From positions 1 through 52,775 of the forward strand of contig CAJWZC010000016.1 of NCBI GenBank assembly GCA_913049915.1: a stretch of DNA of 52,775 nucleotides, given 5' to 3'. The DNA comes from an uncultured Colwellia sp. (GTDB lineage: Bacteria; Pseudomonadota; Gammaproteobacteria; Enterobacterales; Alteromonadaceae). The notes under the pieces were generated by a model that did not search any database, had not been told where the DNA came from, and saw only the letters and a program-made list of their open reading frames with translations. Below are positions 1 to 8,555 of this stretch, one piece after another. Positions within the stretch are counted from its first letter, which is position 1. Each line of letters begins with the position of its first letter. A program made the position numbers and the translations under genes.

Positions 1-102
1 CCATTAAATGCTGAATACATGAACAACTTGGCATTGTGGAGTAGTGTAACTGGTATTATTTATAATTCAGCTGTAGCAATAGCTACTATTAGTGGTATCT
101 AG
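1..102 (+). CDS. C-terminal end of an unidentified protein (partial)
   Basis: An open frame enters at base 1 and reads 33 codons to a TAG at 100-102. The visible end is hydrophobic (residues such as VTGIIYNSAVAIATI), which suggests a membrane segment or an exported protein. It lies just upstream of a nucleotide-sugar dehydrogenase, so it could be the last part of a polysaccharide-related gene. Only the tail is present and I do not recognise the family; it could also be a chance open frame. Confidence 0.35.
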   Translation, partial: PLNAEYMNNLALWSSVTGIIYNSAVAIATISGI

Positions 103-116
103 TAAACGTAATTCAT

Positions 117-146
117 GAGGTAATGATAAACTTTTGCTTTTACCTC
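117..146 (+). terminator. Weak hairpin between the upstream frame and the sugar dehydrogenase
   Basis: GAGGTAA (117-123) pairs with TTACCTC (140-146) across a 16-nt loop. No clear T-run follows, so this is a weak terminator candidate or a leader hairpin of the next gene. Confidence 0.3.
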
Positions 147-208
147 GACTAATTAATTAGAATTTATTAGTAAGATAATAAATCATAAACAAAATAAATG
201 GACCTAGT

Positions 209-1489
209 ATGTTGAACTCATTAGAAAATGTGAAACTAGGCATTATCGGCTTAGGTTATGTTGGTTTACCTTTAGCAGTAGAGTTTGGTAAAAAATATCC
301 CACCTTGGGCTTTGATATTAATACCCAGCGTGTTGGGGAATTAATACAAGGCCATGACTTCACTTTAGAACTATCAAGTAAAGAACTAGCTGACTCTGAG
401 TTTATTTCATACTCTACAGAGGTTGACGATTTAAAAGCCTGTAATGTTTATATTGTGACTGTGCCAACGCCTATAGATAACAATAAGCAACCTGATTTAT
501 CACCATTAATTAAAGCGAGCGCCATGCTTGCCAAGGTGATTAATAAGGGTGATATTATTATTTACGAATCAACAGTATATCCAGGAGCAACCGAAGAGGT
601 TTGTTTGCCTGAGGTTGAGCGTCATTCAGGATTAGTTTTTAACCAAGATTTTTATGCTGGATATAGTCCTGAACGTATTAATCCTGGTGATAAAGAGCGT
701 CGTGTCACTAATATTTTAAAAGTGACTTCTGGTTCAACACCTGAAGTCGCTGATTTTGTTGATAGCCTCTATAAATCAATTATTACCGCAGGTACTTATC
801 AAGCATCTAGTATGCAAGTGGCGGAAGCGGCGAAAGTAATCGAGAATACTCAACGAGATTTAAACATTGCCTTGATTAATGAACTTGCAGTTATTTTTAA
901 TAAGCTAAATATCGATACTGAAGAAGTGTTAAAAGCTGCAGGAACAAAGTGGAACTTCCTACCCTTTAGACCGGGTCTTGTTGGTGGTCACTGTATTAGT
1001 GTTGATCCTTATTATTTAACGCACAAAGCCCAAGCTATTGGTTATAATCCTGAAGTTATTCTTGCGGGTCGTCGTATTAATGACTCTATGGGTGCTTACG
1101 TGGTATCACAATTAGTGAAAACCATGCTTAAAAGAAAGTTACCAGTTAATGGCGCTAACGTGCTTGTTATGGGCTTGACCTTTAAAGAAAACTGCCCGGA
1201 TGTTCGTAATACTGGAATTATAGACATTTTAGCTGAATTAACTGAGTTCGATATTAATATTGATGTTTACGACCCTTGGGTAAACCCTGAAGAAGCAAAA
1301 CATGAATACGATGTTGACTTAATATCAGCCCCTAAGATTGGTCATTACGATGCAGTGATTTTTGCCGTAGCCCATAATGAATTTAAAGCTTTATCTGCTG
1401 TTGAAATTAAAGCAATGCTGAAAAGTGAACATGTCATTTACGACCTGAAATATATGCTCGATGCTGAGTTAGCTGATATTCGCTTATAA
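209..1489 (+). CDS. UDP-N-acetylhexosamine 6-dehydrogenase (TviB/WbpA/WbpO-type nucleotide sugar dehydrogenase)
   Basis: A 426-residue member of the UDP-glucose/GDP-mannose dehydrogenase family, which oxidises C6 of a UDP-sugar to a uronic acid in two NAD-dependent steps. The N-terminal Rossmann motif is [11 protein letters not shown] (residues 11-21). The middle domain has the catalytic-cysteine motif [12 protein letters not shown] with Cys262, and the C-terminal UDP-binding domain includes [15 protein letters not shown]. Length and style resemble enzymes acting on UDP-GlcNAc or UDP-GalNAc (TviB, WbpO) rather than UDP-glucose dehydrogenase, but substrate cannot be settled from sequence. It probably supplies a uronic acid for surface polysaccharide and closes a polysaccharide cluster lying left of the window. 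A strong terminator follows directly. Confidence 0.9.
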   Translation: MLNSLENVKLGIIGLGYVGLPLAVEFGKKYPTLGFDINTQRVGELIQGHDFTLELSSKELADSEFISYSTEVDDLKACNVYIVTVPTPIDNNKQPDLSPLIKASAMLAKVINKGDIIIYESTVYPGATEEVCLPEVERHSGLVFNQDFYAGYSPERINPGDKERRVTNILKVTSGSTPEVADFVDSLYKSIITAGTYQASSMQVAEAAKVIENTQRDLNIALINELAVIFNKLNIDTEEVLKAAGTKWNFLPFRPGLVGGHCISVDPYYLTHKAQAIGYNPEVILAGRRINDSMGAYVVSQLVKTMLKRKLPVNGANVLVMGLTFKENCPDVRNTGIIDILAELTEFDINIDVYDPWVNPEEAKHEYDVDLISAPKIGHYDAVIFAVAHNEFKALSAVEIKAMLKSEHVIYDLKYMLDAELADIRL

Positions 1490-1524
1490 TCAATCTCTGG
1501 GTCCACTAAACATCACCAAACATT

Positions 1525-1558
1525 AAAAATCAGCCCTTACTTAGGGCTGATTTTTATT
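1525..1558 (+). terminator. Rho-independent terminator after the sugar dehydrogenase
   Basis: AAAAATCAGCCC (1525-1536) pairs perfectly with GGGCTGATTTTT (1544-1555) around a 7-nt loop, followed by more T-rich sequence. The A-tract on the 5' side means it could work in both directions. Confidence 0.9.
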
Positions 1559-1590
1559 CCCTACCTATATATTCTCTAGCAATTCCTTTG

Positions 1591-1623
1591 CTGTAATAAA
1601 ATTGTCATATAACTGACTTATAA
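1591..1623 (+). promoter_or_regulatory. Pho box (PhoB binding site) upstream of pstC
   Basis: Three direct 11-bp units follow each other: CTGTAATAAAA (1591-1601), TTGTCATATAA (1602-1612), CTGACTTATAA (1613-1623). The 11-bp phasing and the TTGTCATATAACTGACTT core match the known PhoB consensus of paired CTGTCA half-sites separated by A/T-rich bases. A TATTAT at 1633-1638 is a plausible -10 element. This predicts induction of the pst operon under phosphate starvation. Confidence 0.8.
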
Positions 1624-1697
1624 TTGCCTCATTATTATATCGTATTCTCTATATTAGATAAGCTACTCGATAGTTTATTGAAGATAAGGTTAATTAA

Positions 1698-4058
1698 GTG
1701 GCAACTCTTATTAGTTCGAACCGTAGTCGTGGAATAAAAAACTCTTTAGCAAAATGGTTAATCACCTTAGGTGGTATAAGTGTTTTGTTTACCCTTGTAT
1801 TGATATTCATGTATTTACTGTATGTGGTCAAACCAATTTTTGAATCAGCGAAAATTGAGCAGGCAGTTAATATTAATATTGATTCTACCAGTAATGAAAA
1901 AGTATTAGGTAGTGGTGTTGATGAGCTGAAAGAATTAGCCTATCAAATAACTGCAGCAGGCAATATTGATTTTTATCATTTAAAAGCCAGCGATCCTAAA
2001 GCTGATAATCAGTTTACTGTTGGTGATAACTCGCTTTCAACGTCTTTATTTGTAAGTGACGACTTTAATGAAGAGCAGGTTATTAAAGTAGTTAATTCTT
2101 TCTCACAGAATAAATTACTGCATACCACTAAAGGCAAAACGTTATTAATTCAGCCAAGCTTTTATGCTACCTACGCGAATGATACCCGTGAAATAATCCC
2201 ACAGGTCAATTATCCTCTTGGTCAAGAGTCACTGATAATTGATGAACAACAAATACCACTTTCTCAATTAGCTTTTGCAATAGATGATGAAAGAATTGTT
2301 TTTGTTGGTTTTACTGAAGATAAGCGTCTAATAAAGACTAGCTTTATTGCTGAAGATGATTTTAGTTCTTCTAATGGTGATGATGTTGGATACGAAACTA
2401 TTTTTCAACAAATTGAGATTTTTGATGATGTTATCGATGGTAATATTGATGAAATAAAAGTAACACCTGATTTAAGCTTAGCCTTTATTCGAAGTGCTTC
2501 AACGGTATATGTGTACTCGTTAAATGATGATGAAGAAGTTAGTCTTAAAGCAACAATAAGACCGATACTAGATAATGAAAATACTTACCTTACTTCAATG
2601 GGATTACTTTCAGGTAGTAGTTCAGTATTGCTAGGCGACAGTAGTGGTCGGGTCAGCCAGTGGTTTGAAGTCGCAACAGATGACGGTCGTCAATTTAAAC
2701 AAATTCGTAGCTTCAAAGCGGATAATGATCAAGCCAGCTCTGACAATGTCGAATATGACAACAAAAGCCAGCTATCAAATGCGATAACCGCTATTTATAC
2801 TGAGCAATACAGAAAAAGCTTTTATACTATGACACGAAGCGGCATGGTTAATGCCTTTTATACTACGAGTGCTGCGCACTTATGGCAAGGTCAGTTAACT
2901 TCAACTCAACCCGAAACGTTTGCTATAGCACCTAGAGCAAATGGCTTAATTGTTATTGTTAACGATCCTCTTGATGTTCATAAGAAAAGTTTACAAGTTT
3001 TTAGCGTTCATAATGAGCATCCTGAAGTTACTTGGCAAGCATTATGGCAAGAGGTTTGGTATGAAGGTTATCCTGAGCCAGATTATGTTTGGCAATCAAC
3101 ATCAGGTTCAGATGATTTTGAAGGAAAGTTTTCTTTAGTACCTATTTCATTCGGTACTATCAAAGCTGCTTTATATGCGATGTTATTTGCCGTACCTATT
3201 GCTTTAACTGCAGCTATATATACTGCCTATTTTATGACGCCAGGACTACGTAAAAAGGTTAAACCGACCATAGAAATGATGGAAGCATTACCGACAGTTA
3301 TTTTAGGGTTTTTGGCAGGTTTATGGTTAGCGCCAATCATGGAAGAATATTTACCAGCAATATTTCTATTATTTATTTTCTTACCTCTAGCAACACTAAT
3401 CACTGCGTTTTCTTGGCATAAATTACCAAATCAACTCAAAGAAAAACTGCCAGAAACATTAGCACCAATTTTATTAATCCCAGTGATAATACTAGCCACC
3501 TATGTGGCCTTTTCTTTATCACCAGTGCTCGAAGACAGTCTCTTTAATGGTGATATGCGTCAATATCTAACCAATGATTTGGGAATTGATTTTGATCAAC
3601 GTAATGCCTTAGTCGTTGGTATTGCAATGGGCTTTGCTGTTATACCTACTATTTTCTCTATGGCTGAAGACGCTATTTTCAGTGTGCCAGGTCATTTAAC
3701 CAGCGGTTCATTAGCGTTAGGGGCAACACAATGGCAAACATTAATAGGTGTGGTACTACTAACCGCTAGTCCAGGTATATTTTCCGCAATTATGATGGGG
3801 CTAGGTCGCGCGGTAGGTGAAACTATGATTGTCTTGATGGCTACGGGTAATACGCCAATATTAGATTGGAGTATCTTTCAGGGCATGAGAACCCTAGCGG
3901 CAAACATTGCGGTAGAAATGCCGGAGTCTGAAGTGGGCAGCTCCCATTACAGAATCTTATTTTTGGCAGCTTTTGTACTATTTATTTTTACCTTTATTTT
4001 TAACACAGCAGCAGAATTTGTTCGTCAACGATTACGAGAAAAATACAGCTCAATGTAA
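1698..4058 (+). CDS. pstC: Phosphate ABC transporter permease PstC, long form
   Basis: One of the two inner-membrane permeases of the high-affinity PstSCAB phosphate importer. At 786 residues it is more than twice the E. coli protein. One membrane segment near residues 18-44 is followed by a periplasmic domain of about 430 residues, and the permease core occupies roughly 480-786. The core contains the ABC-permease coupling region ('SGSLALGATQWQTLIGVVL', then 'GLGRAVGETMIVLMA'). The start is GTG at 1698; the frame reads MATLISSNRSRG. It is the first gene of a Pho-box-controlled operon. No pstS is adjacent, so the binding protein must be encoded elsewhere. The long extension is known in marine gammaproteobacterial PstC; its role is not established. 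Confidence 0.93.
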   Translation: MATLISSNRSRGIKNSLAKWLITLGGISVLFTLVLIFMYLLYVVKPIFESAKIEQAVNINIDSTSNEKVLGSGVDELKELAYQITAAGNIDFYHLKASDPKADNQFTVGDNSLSTSLFVSDDFNEEQVIKVVNSFSQNKLLHTTKGKTLLIQPSFYATYANDTREIIPQVNYPLGQESLIIDEQQIPLSQLAFAIDDERIVFVGFTEDKRLIKTSFIAEDDFSSSNGDDVGYETIFQQIEIFDDVIDGNIDEIKVTPDLSLAFIRSASTVYVYSLNDDEEVSLKATIRPILDNENTYLTSMGLLSGSSSVLLGDSSGRVSQWFEVATDDGRQFKQIRSFKADNDQASSDNVEYDNKSQLSNAITAIYTEQYRKSFYTMTRSGMVNAFYTTSAAHLWQGQLTSTQPETFAIAPRANGLIVIVNDPLDVHKKSLQVFSVHNEHPEVTWQALWQEVWYEGYPEPDYVWQSTSGSDDFEGKFSLVPISFGTIKAALYAMLFAVPIALTAAIYTAYFMTPGLRKKVKPTIEMMEALPTVILGFLAGLWLAPIMEEYLPAIFLLFIFLPLATLITAFSWHKLPNQLKEKLPETLAPILLIPVIILATYVAFSLSPVLEDSLFNGDMRQYLTNDLGIDFDQRNALVVGIAMGFAVIPTIFSMAEDAIFSVPGHLTSGSLALGATQWQTLIGVVLLTASPGIFSAIMMGLGRAVGETMIVLMATGNTPILDWSIFQGMRTLAANIAVEMPESEVGSSHYRILFLAAFVLFIFTFIFNTAAEFVRQRLREKYSSM

Positions 4059-4111
4059 TGTAGTGATTTGTAATATTTATAAAAATCTAATAGATATATT
4101 AAATGAATTTC

Positions 4112-4231
4112 ATAGCTGCTCATCTTTAAGCTGTATGGTTTAATTTAAAGGAAAAAGTACGGAGTTGATGACCATCAATGACTACTTTTGACACGAAAAT
4201 TAAATCATACAGCAACAAGATGAGTAGTTAT
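4112..4231 (+). repeat. 120-nt imperfect palindrome between pstC and pstA
   Basis: The outer arms 4113-4146 and 4197-4230 are complementary at about 28 of 34 positions, including GCTGTATG/CATACAGC and TTTAATTT/AAATTAAA. An inner stem pairs AAAAGTA (4153-4159) with TACTTTT (4183-4189), and TTGATG (4165-4170) faces CATCAA (4173-4178). Almost the whole 195-nt gap therefore folds into one long hairpin. It could be a MITE-type insertion or an RNA element that adjusts pstC versus pstA expression. It does not end in a T-run. Confidence 0.7.
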
Positions 4232-4253
4232 AAACAATAAATAGAGTTACTTT

Positions 4254-5891
4254 ATGAATAAATGGTTTAGGTCGGGTTCACCGTGGATATGGTTATCGGC
4301 AGGTGGCGTAAGTATCAGTTTAATTTCAGTCTTAGGTCTTTTATGGCTTATCGCATCACGCGGCTTGTCATATTTTTGGCCAAGTGAATTATATCAATTT
4401 GATCTTACCGATCAACATGGCGCTAAGAGCGTTGTCATTGGTGAAGTCTACGATAGAGAGCAAATTCCAGTAAGCCAATTAGCACATTTAAATTTAGCGC
4501 TTGATCCAGAGCAAGAAATATTAGAGCGTCTGTTAATCAAAACAGGTAATCGAGAGTTAGTGAGTTTAGATTTTCGTTGGTTGTTAAGTCATAATATTAA
4601 AAAGACGCAAACACCAAAAGAGCTAGCTGTTGTCGAACGCCGTACTAATGGTAATTTTTATGGGTTCATTGAAAGCGTCGTTGTTGATGGCAATGAAGTA
4701 GATAAAAATAAGTTACCTGAATTATTAACACGTGTTGATAATTTCCAAGACCAGATTGATGATTTACAAAAGTCAGATATAGGCGCTATAAACTATCAAT
4801 TAGAGCGTTTACGGTTAAAAACCCGTAAGTATCAATTGCAAGATAAGCTAACTACTGAGTTACAAGTAGAAATTGATAGTGAAATAGCGGCACTGAACCA
4901 AGACTATGCAATATTAGAAAAAGAGCTGATGGGATATCGAGAGCAGATATCACGTGATCATATTGTAATGCGTGCTATGGACGGCCAACTCGTTACTATC
5001 AACTTTGAATATATTCTTAAAGTCACATTTAATAACCAACTTAATACCCTTGAGAAAACGGCATTATTCTTCAGTCATATTGGTTCATTCCTCATCGAAG
5101 ACCCTCGCGAAGCTAATACAGAAGGCGGTGTATTTCCTGCTATTTTTGGTACCGTGCTTATGGTGTTATTAATGACAGTAATTGTTTCACCGTTTGGTGT
5201 TATCGCGGCTATCTATCTACATGAGTATGCTGGTAAAAATGCTTTTACTAAGCTATTACGCATTGCGGTTATCAACTTAGCTGGTGTTCCCTCCATTGTT
5301 TACGGGGTATTTGGCCTAGGATTCTTTGTTTATATGGTGGGTGGCTCACTTGACCAATTATTTTATTCAGAAAACTTACCTAGTCCTACTTTTGGTACAC
5401 CCGGTGTTTTATGGTCAGCGTTAACGCTAGCAATATTAACGTTACCAGTAGTTATTGTTTCAACAGAGGAAGGGTTGTCACGTATTCCATCAGAAATGCG
5501 TTATGGCTCGTTAGCATTAGGTGCAACAAAAGCTGAGACCTTGTGGCGTATTATTTTACCGATTGCTAGCCCTGCTATTATGACAGGTATTATTTTAGCG
5601 ATTGCTCGAGCAGCAGGAGAGGTTGCGCCATTAATGTTGGTTGGTGTAGTTAAAATGGCACCTAACTTACCTTTGGACGGTAATTTCCCATTCTTACACT
5701 TAGATAGAAAGTTCATGCACCTAGGCTTTCATATTTATGATGTTGGTTTTCAAAGCCCTAATGTTGAAGCCGCACGTCCGCTAGTTTTTGCCACCGCTTT
5801 ACTCTTAGTAAGTATAATTGTTGCATTGAATATGACCGCCGTTTCAATCCGTAATAAATTACGTGAAAGATATAAGATGCTAGAGCACTAG
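4254..5891 (+). CDS. pstA: Phosphate ABC transporter permease PstA, long form
   Basis: Second permease of the PstSCAB importer, 545 residues against about 300 in E. coli. A membrane segment near residues 10-34 precedes a periplasmic insert of about 250 residues. That insert contains a charged, probably coiled-coil stretch at about 160-240 (QIDDLQK, LEKELMGYREQI). The permease core starts near residue 290 and carries the coupling motif 'YGSLALGATKAETLWRIIL' and 'AIARAAGEVAPLMLVG'. PstC and PstA are both extended in the same way, so the two inserts may interact in the periplasm. It lies downstream of pstC after a long hairpin and upstream of pstB. Confidence 0.93.
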   Translation: MNKWFRSGSPWIWLSAGGVSISLISVLGLLWLIASRGLSYFWPSELYQFDLTDQHGAKSVVIGEVYDREQIPVSQLAHLNLALDPEQEILERLLIKTGNRELVSLDFRWLLSHNIKKTQTPKELAVVERRTNGNFYGFIESVVVDGNEVDKNKLPELLTRVDNFQDQIDDLQKSDIGAINYQLERLRLKTRKYQLQDKLTTELQVEIDSEIAALNQDYAILEKELMGYREQISRDHIVMRAMDGQLVTINFEYILKVTFNNQLNTLEKTALFFSHIGSFLIEDPREANTEGGVFPAIFGTVLMVLLMTVIVSPFGVIAAIYLHEYAGKNAFTKLLRIAVINLAGVPSIVYGVFGLGFFVYMVGGSLDQLFYSENLPSPTFGTPGVLWSALTLAILTLPVVIVSTEEGLSRIPSEMRYGSLALGATKAETLWRIILPIASPAIMTGIILAIARAAGEVAPLMLVGVVKMAPNLPLDGNFPFLHLDRKFMHLGFHIYDVGFQSPNVEAARPLVFATALLLVSIIVALNMTAVSIRNKLRERYKMLEH

Positions 5892-5911
5892 TTTGCTCAC
5901 ATAACATTTAG

Positions 5912-5938
5912 CAATGAGTAACTTTAAGTTACTCATTG
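5912..5938 (+). repeat. Intercistronic hairpin between pstA and pstB
   Basis: CAATGAGTAACTT (5912-5924) and AAGTTACTCATTG (5926-5938) are perfect complements around one central base. No T-run follows. It may stabilise the upstream mRNA end or attenuate transcription inside the operon. Confidence 0.6.
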
Positions 5939-6052
5939 TACGAGTAATTTAAAGTTAGTAAGTATTGATTAATTAATAAGTAATCATTTTAAATTTTTAA
6001 ATATTAATTAGTAAATAAAGATTAATGAAAAGTAATTAGAGAAACACCTATT

Positions 6053-6892
6053 ATGATTTCTATTAGCCCAAAAGCCTTAGCACCAGGCTCAGATACATCC
6101 TTTACAAAAAAATTAGACTTAACAAATTTAACACCAGAACAAGTTGCCTTAGACATTAATAAATTAAATTTATTCTACGGTAAGAAACAAGCGTTAAATA
6201 ATATTAGTATGTCTATTCCTAAAGGACAGGTAACAGCGTTCATTGGTCCAAGTGGTTGTGGTAAATCAACGTTATTACGCTCTATTAATCGTATGAACGA
6301 CTTAGTAGATGATTGCCATATAACAGGCGAAATAAATCTACACGGTAATAATATCTATGATAAACATATAGATGTTGCTGAGTTAAGACGAAAAGTCGGT
6401 ATGGTATTTCAACGACCTAATCCTTTTCCTAAAACTATTTATGAAAATGTAGTTTATGGTCTGCGTATTATGGGCGAAAATAACCGCAGAAAGCTTGATG
6501 AAGCGGCAGAGCAATCATTACGAAGTGCGGCGCTATGGAATGAAGTAAAAGATAGGTTACACGAAAGTGCCCTAGGTCTCTCGGGTGGTCAGCAACAACG
6601 TTTAGTAATTGCCCGTGCTATTGCTATTCAACCTGAGGTATTACTTCTTGATGAGCCCACCTCAGCACTTGATCCTATTTCAACCTTGACCATTGAAGAG
6701 TTAATCAATGATCTTAAAAAGCAGTTTACCGTGGTAATTGTTACGCATAATATGCAGCAAGCAGCACGTGTGTCAGATCAAACCGCATTTATGTATATGG
6801 GGGATTTAATAGAGTACAGTGATACCAATACTTTATTTACTACGCCCCTTAAAAAGAAAACTGAAGATTATATTACTGGCCGTTATGGTTAA
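6053..6892 (+). CDS. pstB: Phosphate ABC transporter ATP-binding protein PstB
   Basis: Cytoplasmic ATPase that powers PstC/PstA, 279 residues. Visible motifs: Walker [10 protein letters not shown] (65-73), Q-loop in [15 protein letters not shown] signature LSGGQQQR (176-183), Walker B VLLLDEP with Asp200-Glu201, and H-loop [10 protein letters not shown]. The N-terminus is about 20 residues longer than the E. coli protein, in line with other marine PstB proteins. It precedes phoU, the usual pst order. Confidence 0.96.
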   Translation: MISISPKALAPGSDTSFTKKLDLTNLTPEQVALDINKLNLFYGKKQALNNISMSIPKGQVTAFIGPSGCGKSTLLRSINRMNDLVDDCHITGEINLHGNNIYDKHIDVAELRRKVGMVFQRPNPFPKTIYENVVYGLRIMGENNRRKLDEAAEQSLRSAALWNEVKDRLHESALGLSGGQQQRLVIARAIAIQPEVLLLDEPTSALDPISTLTIEELINDLKKQFTVVIVTHNMQQAARVSDQTAFMYMGDLIEYSDTNTLFTTPLKKKTEDYITGRYG

Positions 6893-6946
6893 CGGTAAGA
6901 GTTGATTAAGATAATATGAAAAAAAACACCTATGAAAGGACATCCC

Positions 6947-7648
6947 ATGGATAATTTACAAATTGGTCGTCATATTTCTGGCCAGTTCAATGAAGATTTA
7001 GAACGCGTCATTAATAATGTCATGCATATGGGCGGTTTAGTTGAGAAGCAATTAATTGATGCACTTGCGGCCGTTGAACAAGTAGACGTTAGCTTGGCTA
7101 AAAAAGTATTAACTAACGACTATCAAGTTAATGCTTATGAAGTCAGTATTGACGATGAATGCACACGTATTATCGCTAAGCGCCAACCCGCTGCGGGTGA
7201 TTTACGTTTAATTATGGCGGTTGTGAAAACGATTGCTGACTTAGAACGAATAGGTGACGAGGCTCAGAAAATAGCTAAAGTTGCCCTAGAAAGCTTTTCA
7301 TCATCGCAACAAGATTTACTGGTTAATCTAGATAATCTAGGTCGACGAGTATTAGAGTTTTTGCAAGCTAGTCTTGATGCTTTTACCCGTATGGATTGTG
7401 ACGCAGCTATTAAAATTCATCAAATGGATGACAAAATAAACCGTGAGTATGAAGCTCTAATGCGTCAACTTATGACCTATATGATGGAAGATCCACGCTC
7501 TATTCCACAAGTGATGACGGTTATTTGGTCAGCGCGAGCACTAGAACGTATTGGTGATCGCTGTCAAAATATCTGTGAATATATCATTTATTTTGTTAAA
7601 GGTAAGGTTGTACGTCATACCACCGCAGAAGATATAAAAAAGTTATAA
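6947..7648 (+). CDS. phoU: Phosphate signalling protein PhoU
   Basis: PhoU couples PstSCAB to the PhoR/PhoB two-component system and keeps the Pho regulon off when phosphate is plentiful. I place the start at 6947 (MDNLQIGRHISGQFN), because GAAAGGA at 6934-6940 is well spaced for it and E. coli PhoU begins in the same way; an ATG at 6932 would overlap that ribosome site. The 233-residue product has two PhoU three-helix repeats, each with a metal-binding E/D-rich motif (ADLERIGDEAQKIAK and ALERIGDRCQNICE). It is the last gene of the pst group before an AT-rich hairpin. No phoB or phoR is in the window. Confidence 0.95.
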   Translation: MDNLQIGRHISGQFNEDLERVINNVMHMGGLVEKQLIDALAAVEQVDVSLAKKVLTNDYQVNAYEVSIDDECTRIIAKRQPAAGDLRLIMAVVKTIADLERIGDEAQKIAKVALESFSSSQQDLLVNLDNLGRRVLEFLQASLDAFTRMDCDAAIKIHQMDDKINREYEALMRQLMTYMMEDPRSIPQVMTVIWSARALERIGDRCQNICEYIIYFVKGKVVRHTTAEDIKKL

Positions 7649-7661
7649 CAGATTTTTAATA

Positions 7662-7689
7662 AATTTATTATTAAAAATAATAATAAATT
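7662..7689 (+). terminator. AT-only hairpin after phoU
   Basis: AATTTATTATT (7662-7672) pairs with AATAATAAATT (7679-7689) around a 6-nt A-rich loop. A stem made only of A-T pairs is a weak terminator. It may separate pst-phoU from the DUF47-pit pair. Confidence 0.4.
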
Positions 7690-7864
7690 CAATTGATTAA
7701 ATGTGTACTGAACTAGTGCTTAGTAAAAATATATTTACATGGTTGCGGTAAGTTAATAAAAACAAAAATTTAAGCCTACATTAGCATTTAACATTAGAAG
7801 TTAAATGGGGTACTATCCGCAACGAATTGTAATGATGAGAGTTATACTGACTGGAAACACAATT

Positions 7865-8545
7865 ATGGCTAAAAATTCAATCTTAGGTGTATTTGCAAAA
7901 TCACCGATAAAACCGTTAGAAAAACATATTCAAATAGTTGTTAAATGTAGTAAACAACTTATCCCATTTTTTGAAGCATGTACTGCAAAAGACTGGAGTG
8001 AAGCGGCAAAAATTCGTCGTAAACTTTCAAAGTTAGAGCAAGATGCTGATACCCTTAAACGTCAATTACGTCTAGAACTCCCTGGTGGTTTATTTATGCC
8101 AGTTGATCGAGCTGACTTACTTGAATTACTTACCCAACAAGACAAAATAGCGAACAAAGCAAAAGATATCGCTGGTCGTGTATTAGGGCGTAAACTTGAA
8201 GTACCGGTTAGCTTACAAGTTGAATTTTCTATTTATTTAAAACGCTGTATTGATGCAACGGAAAAAGCAGCTGAAGCGATTAATGAGTTAGATGATTTAT
8301 TAGAAACTGGTTTTCGTGGTCGTGAAGTAGCATTGGTTGAGAAAATGATTAATCAGTTAGATGCTATAGAGGATGACACCGATGGCTTACAAATTATTTT
8401 GCGTAAAAACTTGTTAGCGATTGAAAAGGATTTGAATCCAATTGATGTAATGTTCTTATATCAAATTATTGATTGGGTTGGCGACTTAGCCGATCTTGCT
8501 GAACGTGTAGGTGCACGTTTAGAAATTCTTCTGGCTAGAAAATAA
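7865..8545 (+). CDS. DUF47 / TIGR00153 family PhoU-like protein
   Basis: A 226-residue helical protein of the DUF47 family, distantly related to PhoU and usually encoded just before a PiT phosphate permease, which it is thought to regulate. The start at 7865 (MAKNSILGVFAKSPIKPLEKH) fits the conserved family N-terminus; an upstream in-frame ATG at 7805 adds 20 residues without family character. The remainder is helical with many charged residues and conserved segments such as DIAGRVLGRK and WVGDLADLAERVGARLE. It stops 10 nt before the pit gene, which implies co-transcription. Confidence 0.88.
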   Translation: MAKNSILGVFAKSPIKPLEKHIQIVVKCSKQLIPFFEACTAKDWSEAAKIRRKLSKLEQDADTLKRQLRLELPGGLFMPVDRADLLELLTQQDKIANKAKDIAGRVLGRKLEVPVSLQVEFSIYLKRCIDATEKAAEAINELDDLLETGFRGREVALVEKMINQLDAIEDDTDGLQIILRKNLLAIEKDLNPIDVMFLYQIIDWVGDLADLAERVGARLEILLARK

Positions 8546-8555
8546 GGCTTAACTG

